From positions 1-64,000 of the forward strand of contig JAJEDR010000057.1 in the NCBI GenBank assembly GCA_022821385.1: DNA of 64,000 nt, in the 5' to 3' direction. Below the pieces are notes generated by a model. It worked only from the letters and a program-made list of their open reading frames with translations, was not told where the DNA came from and did not search any database. Of the stretch, positions 29,784-38,175 are shown piece after piece. Position 1 is the first letter of the stretch; each line of letters opens with the position of its first letter. The translations under genes were made by a program, and so were the position numbers. The DNA comes from Rhodothermales bacterium. GTDB taxonomy: Bacteria > Bacteroidota > Rhodothermia > Rhodothermales > Bin80.

Positions 29784-30377
29784 ATGCCTTCATTAAAATT
29801 CAAGCTACTCCTGCACGTATTTGTTCTGGTTCTCGTACTTGTCGCACCGGTATATGCGCAGACTACGGAATACGTAGTTGCTCCGGAAAGTGAAATGTAT
29901 GTGGATGGCACGTCAAATCAGACACCGGAATGGCGCGTCTATGCCACACAGATTGATGGTATGTTGAGTATGAATGAGGAAGGGCGTGTTGACTCCGTCC
30001 GTTTGGTGATACCTTCCAAGATGATGAAAAGCAGAAAAAGTCCCATCATGGACCGTGGTATGCATGGAGCACTCAAGGCCGATCAGCATGCAGAGATCGT
30101 GTATGAACTCGTGTCAGTATCTGATTTCACGATGACGGGAGACGACACGTTCACGCTCAATTCGACCGGTAATCTTACCATTGCGGAGGTAACCAAAGAA
30201 ATCGTGATTTCGATTGAGGGGACTACACAGGAAGATGGTCGTGTTCATTTCAGCGGGAGTCATGCGCTTTTGATGAGTGATTACGATCTCAAGCCTCCCT
30301 CCCTGATGTTTGGCGCGTATCGGACGGGGGATGAGCTAACAGTCACATTTGAGCTTATTGCCGCTCCCGCGGAATGA
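29784..30377 (+). CDS. YceI-like periplasmic lipid-binding protein
   Basis: A 197-residue exported protein of the YceI fold (lipocalin-like barrel that binds polyisoprenoid or other lipids). I use the ATG at 29784, which gives the signal peptide VFVLVLVLVAPVYAQ. The mature start YVVAPESEMYVDGTSNQTPEW matches the usual YceI pattern of a small strand, then G-T-S and a tryptophan. FTLNSTGNLTIAEVTKEIVI matches the later conserved region. It is a single plus-strand gene, divergent from the Gfo gene at 29440. Ligand unknown. Confidence 0.8.
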   Translation: MPSLKFKLLLHVFVLVLVLVAPVYAQTTEYVVAPESEMYVDGTSNQTPEWRVYATQIDGMLSMNEEGRVDSVRLVIPSKMMKSRKSPIMDRGMHGALKADQHAEIVYELVSVSDFTMTGDDTFTLNSTGNLTIAEVTKEIVISIEGTTQEDGRVHFSGSHALLMSDYDLKPPSLMFGAYRTGDELTVTFELIAAPAE

Positions 30378-30802
30378 GTTCGGCTGTTCCACAAGCCTCG
30401 CCAAAGTGTGATGTTCCAAGTGAAGTTCCGTTCTGAGAATGGCTGATAAGGCTGCTCGAGAGCCCGAAAGCGAATAAAGTTCACTTCAATCAACGCAGTT
30501 GGCTTCGGATACAGGTTTGCGCACAGCAATTGGATCACTTAAGAACTATTTCATATACTTCGAGAGCGAATCGGCGTATACATCAGGTTAGCAATGGCTT
30601 GGCCACGCAAATCTAATGCAATCCGTTCATTCCGTGGGGAACATAGTATATAGACGAACCAACCCGCGTACGGAGAGCGGCCTCCCAAAATGTGGATGTG
30701 AAACACTGAGAGATCAGATTTTTTGATATGCTGACGTGAAAGTAGATAACTGAATCACCGATCAACTGGGAACCGTTAAACACTGAACTGGTCCAACCCA
30801 TC
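30378..30802. other. Intergenic region, no supported gene
   Basis: About 425 bases between the yceI-like gene and the first coiled-coil minigene. Only weak overlapping short frames are present. The last 30 bases (from about 30770) share sequence with the leaders of the two later minigene copies. Confidence 0.45.
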
Positions 30803-31114
30803 ATGTCAGAAGAAATTAACCCCAACTACACGGGCACATTCACACGGGCTTCTATGCTGCTTCGCAAGAAGAAGCTCACTGCTGATGAAGCAAATGAACT
30901 CACTGAACTCTTTGAAAACATGGCCTCTGCGAACATAATTGCCCAATTCGGCGCCAAGCTGGATAGCATGAATGCTAAACTGGATGCCAAACTGGATGGT
31001 CAGTCAGCCGCCTTGGATGCTAAACTGGATGCTATGAACACGAAATACAATGTGCTCATCTGGGCTATTGGTTTTGCGACGGCAATACTTTCGGCTGCCA
31101 TTTTCTTTACCTGA
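30803..31114 (+). CDS. Small coiled-coil protein with C-terminal membrane helix, full copy
   Basis: A 103-residue protein: a polar N-terminus, a helical segment (LTADEANELTELFENMASAN), a short coiled coil built from AKLD repeats (residues 50-80), and one C-terminal transmembrane helix VLIWAIGFATAILSAAIFF. The layout resembles DUF1640/CCDC90-like small proteins, which are membrane-anchored coiled coils of unclear role. Two shortened copies follow in tandem. It lies in convergent orientation about 870 bases from the end of the DISARM-like operon; no functional link is shown. Confidence 0.65.
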   Translation: MSEEINPNYTGTFTRASMLLRKKKLTADEANELTELFENMASANIIAQFGAKLDSMNAKLDAKLDGQSAALDAKLDAMNTKYNVLIWAIGFATAILSAAIFFT

Positions 31115-31297
31115 CCTGCCTCGGAGTTGCAAAAACGTGTCAGAGCACCTCGGGATTGCGTCTGGACGGTACTATTTCCCCCATTCAGACGAGAGGAGTT
31201 GAGTTATCTTGGTGTGCATATACAGATGCGTACATAACGGAAGAGACTTGATCACCGATAAAATCATGAATCTCTGGACGCTGAACTCTTTGAAAAC

Positions 31298-31459
31298 ATG
31301 GCCTCTGCGAACATAATTGCCCAATTCGGCGCCAAGCTGGATAACATGAATGTCGCCTTGAACGCTAAACTGGATGCTATGAACACGAAATACAATGTGC
31401 TCATCTGGGCTATTGGTTTCGCGACGGCAATCCTTTCGGCTGCCATTTTCTTCACCTGA
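31298..31459 (+). CDS. Shortened coiled-coil/membrane minigene, copy 2
   Basis: A 53-residue frame (MASANIIAQFGAKLDNMNVA and so on) ending in the same transmembrane helix as copy 1. It lacks the first 39 residues of the full copy. The start codon corresponds to an internal methionine of copy 1. The coding part is well preserved, so it may still be translated, but expression is unproven. Too short to be found by usual ORF cut-offs. Confidence 0.4.
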   Translation: MASANIIAQFGAKLDNMNVALNAKLDAMNTKYNVLIWAIGFATAILSAAIFFT

Positions 31460-31640
31460 TCCGCCTCAGAGTTTTATAAAACATGTCAGAGCACCTCTGG
31501 ATTGCGTCTAGACGGTAACACTCCCCCATTCAAACGAGAGGTGTTGAGTCATCTTGGTGTATATATAGATGTGTACATGACGGTAGAGAGTTGATCACCG
31601 ATCAGATTAGGAATCTCTGGGCACTGAGCTCTTTGAAAAC

Positions 31641-31847
31641 ATGGCCTCGGCAAACTTGATTGCCCAATTCGGCGCTAAGCTGGATAACATGAATGCCGCC
31701 TTGAGCGCTATACTGGAAGCTAAACTGGATGCTCAGTCAGCCGCACTGGAGGCTAAGCTGGATGCTATGAACATGAAATTAATTGTGCTGATCTGGGAAA
31801 TTGGTTTCGCGACGGCAATCCTTTCGGCTGCAATTTTCTTAACCTGA
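31641..31847 (+). CDS. Shortened coiled-coil/membrane minigene, copy 3
   Basis: A 68-residue frame. It has the same truncated N-terminus as copy 2 but an expanded coiled coil (AKLDNMNAALSAILEAKLDA then QSAALEAKLDAMN) and the membrane helix VLIWEIGFATAILSAAIFL. A glutamate has entered the helix (WEIG instead of WAIG). The intact frame after this much divergence suggests some selection to keep the protein. Confidence 0.4.
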   Translation: MASANLIAQFGAKLDNMNAALSAILEAKLDAQSAALEAKLDAMNMKLIVLIWEIGFATAILSAAIFLT

Positions 31848-31986
31848 CCTGCCAGGGATTTTTACAAAACGCGTCGAGATACACCGTGATTGCGTCTACT
31901 GTCTGATGAATTTGATCACTATGGATTTCTGCACGTGGGGAAGCCTGTCAATTGCTGTTCAGAACGTGTTTGTCTGAGATCAACTT

Positions 31987-34900
31987 TCATGCTTCCAGCA
32001 GCTTCAGAATTCTGGGGGCGTCCTCAGGAGTAAGCTCATCCAGCTGCAGGCATTTCCATCCCTCCCGCTCACACTCTGAGTGATCTTCCCAGCACTCGCT
32101 ATAGAAGAGTGCTACCTTTTGACTGGGCCACGCCACTTCGGCAGTCGTCAGGATTTGATTCTTGAAATCGGTGACATCAAAACCTATCTCAGGCGCCGGA
32201 GCCTCCTTGTCGGCCAAGCGGCGAAGAATCGGCTGGTATGACTCCCCGGAAGATTCGCCAAGGGCGATTCTCCATGCGTGAGGCATAACGGGAAGGGGTT
32301 CCCCAATACTCAGGAGATCGTAATATTCACGGTCACGGAGTCCCGAAGCGCAGAAGAATCCAGTCTGAGGATCAAGAAACTGAAACAGATTCATTGCGCG
32401 AAGGAACCCATTCCACACAGGTTTGAATGACGGCTCCGAATATGCGCTGTCGTCGAGATAGACGAAAGCCCGGAGCATTGTCGGGTCAACCGATCCATTA
32501 TTTACAAGATTGACAGCTACGCAACCCCTGTGCGGTTCATGTTCATTACATGTCCAGAATGCTCCGGTATTAGAGTTTGGCCGCAGAAAGTGGTCATCCA
32601 TGAACCAGTCAGGGACACTGCTCCTCAGGCTTTCCGGGGAACTGATTTCCGTTACATTGAGCACACCATGACAGTAGGCTAACGCCCGCCATTTTTCCGG
32701 ATCGGGGTCCGTCAGATACGCTTTTAGAAGATCAAAACTGCCCTTGGATCGTGCACGTTTCTGTAATTCCAGTCCACCCGGTTCTAACTCAAGATTTCGG
32801 ATGAAATTATCGAAGTGGGTAAACGAATTTCGCCGGGAATCAAGTGGAAAGAAATCGGTAATTTCTCCGGTGTTTTCCATCTGCAGGTCATCCCAGGTCA
32901 GAGACCAGACATGATAGCGTCCAGACATGAGGATCGCCATTCGTTTCAGCGTATCGTCGGCCAACCGGTCCTGGTGGTACGCGAAGCCATCCATGAAGAC
33001 AGCAATAGGGAGGCAGTTGGCTTCCTGATCTGGGGTGAGCAGAAAATCAGGCCTGGATGTTTTTTTCACACCGACAGACTCATTCAAGGAAACCTGACAT
33101 TCGATGTCCCATGTCCGCGGTCCAATTTTGAGTTGGTAAAACCTGTTCGTGCCATGGTGCTGTGTGACTCGGCTTGCCAGCTTCCATTCGTTGAGATGGC
33201 TCAGGAATGCTGCTTCCAGCGTACTTTCGACGAGCCTGTGGACATCAATATCCTCAATGCTCCTAATTTCCTCCAGTCCCTCTCCCTTGTCTACGATGTC
33301 TTCCAGAATATTGATGGCGGTTAGTCTGGAAATCGCTCCCCGAGTGAACGAATTACGGTACGCAAACAGACACTTGTAGCATCCGTCCTTCGTTTTGTCA
33401 TGTTGGCAGTCACACTTTTGCAATTTCTTCAGTGCAGGTTCAAGAATGTCCTGAATGAGCGCCTTGTCTGTAAGCAGATCTTTCAGATATCCTGTGCCGC
33501 CGGGCACCGTATCATAAAGGTAGATGAACGTGCGTCGAACCTGCTCATTAGGTATCGGGGCATCCTGAATGATGGTCTGAAGGTGATTCACCTGCCCCTG
33601 ATAGTGTATTTTTAGACCCATTAAAAGGGCTGCACAGAATGACTCGGCATGTTGTCTGATTCCTGTGTGCTCGGCTATAGGTAAGAGGATGCGGATGGAC
33701 TCAGATTCAAATTCGTGATACAGAGACAGGGCAATCCGCGGATCCTCATCCTTGCCCCGATACCTGCAGTAATATTCGTGGTCGGACTGTTTTCCATCTG
33801 GCAATTTAGCTTTGCCGCAAGCAGTACAAATATCAAAGCCCCCTATGGCCTCTTCCTTTCCGGCAGTGAAGATCGGAGGAGCATCAGGGGATTTCTGGCC
33901 ATGGTTGACGAATGTGAATCGCGTACGATGAATGAACTCAAATCCAAACGGCACGTCGGCGTGCCTGGACTGATAAGAAATTTTCACATCCTGTTCTTCA
34001 AATTTCGCGTGAGTATAGACAATAAACGGTTCACGTTGCCGCTCTTCATGGCGGTCATCAATGCGGCTGTCACGTTCAAAGGAAGTAGATCTGACTTCGG
34101 AAAGACGGACCATTTTCAGAACCTGTCCGACATCCCCCCATGAGTCACATTGACACTTGGGACATCTTCGGGTGACTTCTTCTGAGTCCAGTTCATACCA
34201 GGAACAGTCAGGACAGAATCGCCATGGCTGTACGTCATCATTGTCAAACCGTATCCCGCTGATGCGCACCTTCTTCCCATTCGCATAGAAATAATTTCCA
34301 GGTGCGAACTCCCGTATAGCCTGATGGCCGGGTCGGTCAAACGTTTCGGTTATGGGGGATACGGTCTCTTTGTTTCTGTCCGGCAGTACCGTTGAGAACA
34401 ACTGAGCGCCGCTTTGTGGGAAGGCGTAGTTCGGGAGGATGCCTTCATCCGAGAGAAAATTAAACACACTGGTCTCACCGATACTGTATCGCATGTGCCT
34501 AAGTCCCCTCAGGTGATCCTTCAGATTTTTGCGCTCAGTTTCATAGTTCTCATCTCTCGGTTTATCGTCAAGCGCAATGATTCTCCGTTGGAGACGTCGA
34601 ATGCGATTATTGAGTTGTTTCCGGCTTTCATATTTCTTCTGGAGTGCATTGAGCACAATTTGGCGAAGCTGTGCGTGTGATGTCCCCTGCGGACTGAAGA
34701 AGTGAGTTGCGGACTGGAGTATGTTCAAATCTTTCAGATTCGGAAACAACTCCTGAAAACCCTTGGCCAGTTTCCCCGAATGTGTGTCCACATAGCCGAG
34801 CCAGTTGAAGGGAAATCTTTTTGTATCACCATCTATTAATGCACCGAGAACGTTTCGTAATTGGTTGGGAACATCGGCCTGCTTCGTGTGGGCAACCCAC

Positions 34901-37900
34901 ATATCCATACTGTAGGCTGCCATTTGGCGCTGCAGTACCGCGGGTGCTTTCAAAAATACACCGGGTACCTGCACTTCGTCGCTGATCATTTTGCCAGGAT
35001 CAGCAAAGAAATAAAGATCGTGAGGCTTGTTCGTTGCTACCGTGAACCCAAACGAATTCCCATTTTTTCGGCCGGCCCGCCCGATTCTCTGGACATAATT
35101 AGCCTGTGCGGGGGGAACACTGCACAGAAATACAGTGGACAGATCTCCAATATCAATCCCGAGTTCCAGTGTTGGAGTACAGGAGACGATGTTTGGATCC
35201 CACGGACGTTGATCATCTCGCATAAACGTCTTTTCAACGTTCTCCCGGTCCTCGGGAGTCAGAAGTGCAGTATGCTCTTTGGGAACGAACCGACGTACAT
35301 CCCCAGATCTATAGAGTGCTTTGTAGTAATCAATTTCGCGGTCATCTATCAACTGGAATTGTCCTGTGCACCGGTGCATCAGGCAGGGCATACCCTGCCA
35401 GATTTCTTCATCTTGTTTAGGGATACTGACCTCGTAGTGGCACGTTGCGCAGGTCAAGGGACGTACTTGTGTCGTGACTTTGAGTGCGTCCGGCTCAATC
35501 CCCCAGACCGAGTACCGATTGGCCGTGTACTGTTTCAGAAGATCAGAGGGAGCAGCGTTAACAATTTCCCTGAGCGCAGCCTCAAACCCTGAGGGAGTCA
35601 TTTGACCTTCAAGAAAGCACTTATGGGCCCATCCCTGAACCCATGAGTTACTCCTAGATCCTGTCAGAGGGAGGAAATTTTGTGCTGCTCCAGAGGACAA
35701 AAACCCATGATACGGACCATTGGGCTTATATCGGGGCATCCAGGACAAGTGTTTCTCGGTGATACAGCGTTTGTTTCTACCAAGACTTCGGATATACTCA
35801 TCAAAGAATTTGTCGTGCACAATTCCACCGCAAGTTCGCAGGCGATAAATGAGACCCGCTAAAAACTGTTTGAATGCCGGCTGATCAACATCTTGGAGGC
35901 CCTCATACCTTGCTTTTATGTCGGGCAGCGCCCGCTCAATCCAGTCATCTAATAAGTCCTGATCCAGTGATACTGCAGCGGAGAGCGTCTTTTCCAGAGT
36001 TCTCCCGCGCCGGGCACGGAGTCCAAGGTTTAAATAGACTTCCCATTTCAGGCGTTTTGCCACCATGGATGGCAATTGAGACCCTTTCGGCAGATCTCCT
36101 TTTTTGACTAAGGTCTCATAGTCATCCATCCAGATCATGTTTGGAGCAATGAAGGTGCCCACAAAATCTTCACGCCCCAGTTTCTTGAGTTGCGATTGCA
36201 CGAGTCCGTCCGCAATCGTTCTGATGCCCCGATCTCCACCAACTGTTTCCAGGTATTGCAGGAGTGCGGTTCGAACACTAAATGTGTAAGTACGCGCTTC
36301 AAAGTAGCCTGCACGATGGGCGGCATCCTGAACTGAGTCGGAGAAGGTCAGGACTTTCCTATCATCATTGTATCGGGATGCAAATGTCTGACCCAGCGCA
36401 GCGGACAAAAGGGTGATTCCCCCAGCCCCGAAAATGCCGGGCTGATTTGATTCGCCGCAATGCGGGCATTCAGGTTTACCACGCCTCCGGTCTATTTTCA
36501 GGGAGGGAACATGAACCTTGATCAACGTTCCTCCATTCTCGCATTCATCGCATCGAACTGTGCGTGGACTAAAGATCTTGAGGCATTCCTGGCAGAGCCG
36601 CCCTTGCTCCGTAAGTGATGAATCCGCATAAGGGTAAATGACTTTCAGTTTGGCTTCCGATTTACGACCGAAGTACGTACCATAGATCTGGTCCAGGTCT
36701 GAGATTAATGGGTCATCGTCTGCAACGTGGGCTGCCATCCACCCTGCTGTTCCACACTTGATGCACGAGGCCAATGGTAGATGATGGGGCGGGGTTTGTC
36801 CAGCTAGATCAGAGTCCCAGACCAGTCTAGGATTCTCTTCAACGGAAACGACCATTCGCTTCAGTTCACGCATCCAGAACTGGACTCGTAATTCAAGTAG
36901 AGGTCTGGGTTTATGCAGATCCTTCGGATCAAGCGCGTAACTGATCAAGGACAGAAGGCTTTCCAGCAGTTGGGGCCTATCTACGATTCTCTGCGTTCCT
37001 GATCCGACTGGGAGAGCCAGTTTCTCATATTCGGACTCACTTGCCAAGGCTTTTTGAGCAACAACCCGGATCAGATTTTGAAATGCCACATGTTCTCGGA
37101 GTTTTGCCCCGAGTTCTTTTCTCCATTCATCCGTAGCGAGTCCATCTATGGAGATCTCGTCTCCAAACCAAGCCTTGTATTGCGTTTGGATATAGCCCGC
37201 AATGGAATCGAATTGATCTGGAGTAGATAGTTCCCGAGTATCTGGAAAGTGAATCCATGTGCTCGGCGACTCCATCAGAAAATCGCGCGGATCCAGACGT
37301 GCTTCGGTAATCAACGCATCGTCATCGAATTCTGTATCAAAGATCTTCTCAGCGTAGTCAAGCAACTTATCGCTGGAGCCGCTCCCAAGTGTTGCAGACG
37401 TTCCAATCGGACACAGATCCTTGGCTTGGAGGCGTGCTTTAAGTCTCCGTAGCAGGCAGGCAAGGTCCGTTCCCTGTGCGCCGTCAAAGACATGGAGTTC
37501 ATCCACCACAATGTAGCGCAAAGTGCAGGCACGGTTCCTCTCCCAAAGTCTTGCATCGTTCGGCCGGATCAGAAGGTAATCCAGCATCTTGTAGTTTGTC
37601 AGCAGCAGGTCCGGTGGAGATTCGCGTAGCTTGTGCCGGTTAGAAATAATGTTTGACTCGGTCATCCGGCCTCTTGGGGTCGCTCCCCCGATGTAGAGAC
37701 CAGCTGTGATTTTTTCTTTCAGGCTGGGATTGTTGCAAATGATTTCCGCTAGCCGTTTGGCCTGATCTGTAGCGAGCGCGTTCATCGGATAGATCAGGAT
37801 CGCTTTTATCCCGGGTTCATCGGCAACCTGTCGGCAATAATCCAGGATTGGATAGAGAAATGCTTCGGTCTTTCCCGAACCTGTACCGGTTGCTATAATG

Positions 37901-38175
37901 GTAGGCTTCGGTGGATTTGCAGTTAAGCGCTCAAATGCGCGTTCCTGGTGCAGATATGGATTAAAGCCCAAGGGAATGTCTGGGAAGGGCTCGCCGGTGT
38001 TTAAGCCTTTTTCAAACGGGAGCTGGAATGACAGATAGTTTCCCTGGAAGGCTTCTCCACCGTAAATGAATTCCCGGACGGCCCGTGCAAGGGACGGGGT
38101 CGAAATCCTGTAGCGTGTCTGTAGGAAGTCTTCGATAGTTTTACGGACTTCCCGTGCGACGATGGAAGGGATCAT
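31987..38175 (-). CDS. Giant DUF1998 DEAD/DEAH helicase (DISARM DrmA/B- or DruE-like)
   Basis: A 2062-residue helicase. The N-terminal RecA domain has Walker A GTGSGKT (residue ~97-103) and motif II DELHVFDGAQGTD (~225). The second has TPTLELGIDIGDLS and YVQRIGRAGRKNG (~1025). Zinc-ribbon-like cysteine pairs occur in the insert (CIKCG, CPHCG, CATCH) and later (CPDCS, CPKC, CTACG). The DUF1998 region has TVPGGTGYLKDLL (~1555) and the cysteine cluster CDCQHDKTKDGCYKCLFAYR (~1590-1610). Beyond it, residues ~1650-1760 resemble a Vsr/DUF559-type nuclease fold (RPDFLL, then FMDGFAYH). The start overlaps the methyltransferase stop by 4 bases (ATGA). DISARM normally has separate DrmA helicase (~1200 aa) and DrmB DUF1998 proteins; Druantia DruE is about this size. 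It is likely an antiphage effector or translocase. Confidence 0.82.
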   Translation of the reverse strand: MIPSIVAREVRKTIEDFLQTRYRISTPSLARAVREFIYGGEAFQGNYLSFQLPFEKGLNTGEPFPDIPLGFNPYLHQERAFERLTANPPKPTIIATGTGSGKTEAFLYPILDYCRQVADEPGIKAILIYPMNALATDQAKRLAEIICNNPSLKEKITAGLYIGGATPRGRMTESNIISNRHKLRESPPDLLLTNYKMLDYLLIRPNDARLWERNRACTLRYIVVDELHVFDGAQGTDLACLLRRLKARLQAKDLCPIGTSATLGSGSSDKLLDYAEKIFDTEFDDDALITEARLDPRDFLMESPSTWIHFPDTRELSTPDQFDSIAGYIQTQYKAWFGDEISIDGLATDEWRKELGAKLREHVAFQNLIRVVAQKALASESEYEKLALPVGSGTQRIVDRPQLLESLLSLISYALDPKDLHKPRPLLELRVQFWMRELKRMVVSVEENPRLVWDSDLAGQTPPHHLPLASCIKCGTAGWMAAHVADDDPLISDLDQIYGTYFGRKSEAKLKVIYPYADSSLTEQGRLCQECLKIFSPRTVRCDECENGGTLIKVHVPSLKIDRRRGKPECPHCGESNQPGIFGAGGITLLSAALGQTFASRYNDDRKVLTFSDSVQDAAHRAGYFEARTYTFSVRTALLQYLETVGGDRGIRTIADGLVQSQLKKLGREDFVGTFIAPNMIWMDDYETLVKKGDLPKGSQLPSMVAKRLKWEVYLNLGLRARRGRTLEKTLSAAVSLDQDLLDDWIERALPDIKARYEGLQDVDQPAFKQFLAGLIYRLRTCGGIVHDKFFDEYIRSLGRNKRCITEKHLSWMPRYKPNGPYHGFLSSGAAQNFLPLTGSRSNSWVQGWAHKCFLEGQMTPSGFEAALREIVNAAPSDLLKQYTANRYSVWGIEPDALKVTTQVRPLTCATCHYEVSIPKQDEEIWQGMPCLMHRCTGQFQLIDDREIDYYKALYRSGDVRRFVPKEHTALLTPEDRENVEKTFMRDDQRPWDPNIVSCTPTLELGIDIGDLSTVFLCSVPPAQANYVQRIGRAGRKNGNSFGFTVATNKPHDLYFFADPGKMISDEVQVPGVFLKAPAVLQRQMAAYSMDMWVAHTKQADVPNQLRNVLGALIDGDTKRFPFNWLGYVDTHSGKLAKGFQELFPNLKDLNILQSATHFFSPQGTSHAQLRQIVLNALQKKYESRKQLNNRIRRLQRRIIALDDKPRDENYETERKNLKDHLRGLRHMRYSIGETSVFNFLSDEGILPNYAFPQSGAQLFSTVLPDRNKETVSPITETFDRPGHQAIREFAPGNYFYANGKKVRISGIRFDNDDVQPWRFCPDCSWYELDSEEVTRRCPKCQCDSWGDVGQVLKMVRLSEVRSTSFERDSRIDDRHEERQREPFIVYTHAKFEEQDVKISYQSRHADVPFGFEFIHRTRFTFVNHGQKSPDAPPIFTAGKEEAIGGFDICTACGKAKLPDGKQSDHEYYCRYRGKDEDPRIALSLYHEFESESIRILLPIAEHTGIRQHAESFCAALLMGLKIHYQGQVNHLQTIIQDAPIPNEQVRRTFIYLYDTVPGGTGYLKDLLTDKALIQDILEPALKKLQKCDCQHDKTKDGCYKCLFAYRNSFTRGAISRLTAINILEDIVDKGEGLEEIRSIEDIDVHRLVESTLEAAFLSHLNEWKLASRVTQHHGTNRFYQLKIGPRTWDIECQVSLNESVGVKKTSRPDFLLTPDQEANCLPIAVFMDGFAYHQDRLADDTLKRMAILMSGRYHVWSLTWDDLQMENTGEITDFFPLDSRRNSFTHFDNFIRNLELEPGGLELQKRARSKGSFDLLKAYLTDPDPEKWRALAYCHGVLNVTEISSPESLRSSVPDWFMDDHFLRPNSNTGAFWTCNEHEPHRGCVAVNLVNNGSVDPTMLRAFVYLDDSAYSEPSFKPVWNGFLRAMNLFQFLDPQTGFFCASGLRDREYYDLLSIGEPLPVMPHAWRIALGESSGESYQPILRRLADKEAPAPEIGFDVTDFKNQILTTAEVAWPSQKVALFYSECWEDHSECEREGWKCLQLDELTPEDAPRILKLLEA

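Larger units (their letters stand above)
30770..31860. repeat. Three tandem copies of a coiled-coil minigene unit
   Basis: A unit of about 340-390 bases is repeated three times. Each copy has a leader with TCACCGATCA and CACTGA-like blocks, then a coding part starting at tttgaaaacatggcctc, then a trailer with agagcacctc and gattgcgtct. Spacing between stops is 345 and 388 bases; differences come from the number of AKLDA-type repeats. Confidence 0.85.

Noticed and set aside
34861-35592. A 243-codon plus-strand frame inside the DUF1998 helicase gene
   Set aside because: Antisense to helicase motifs including QRIGRAGR; no recognisable domain, so it is a shadow frame.
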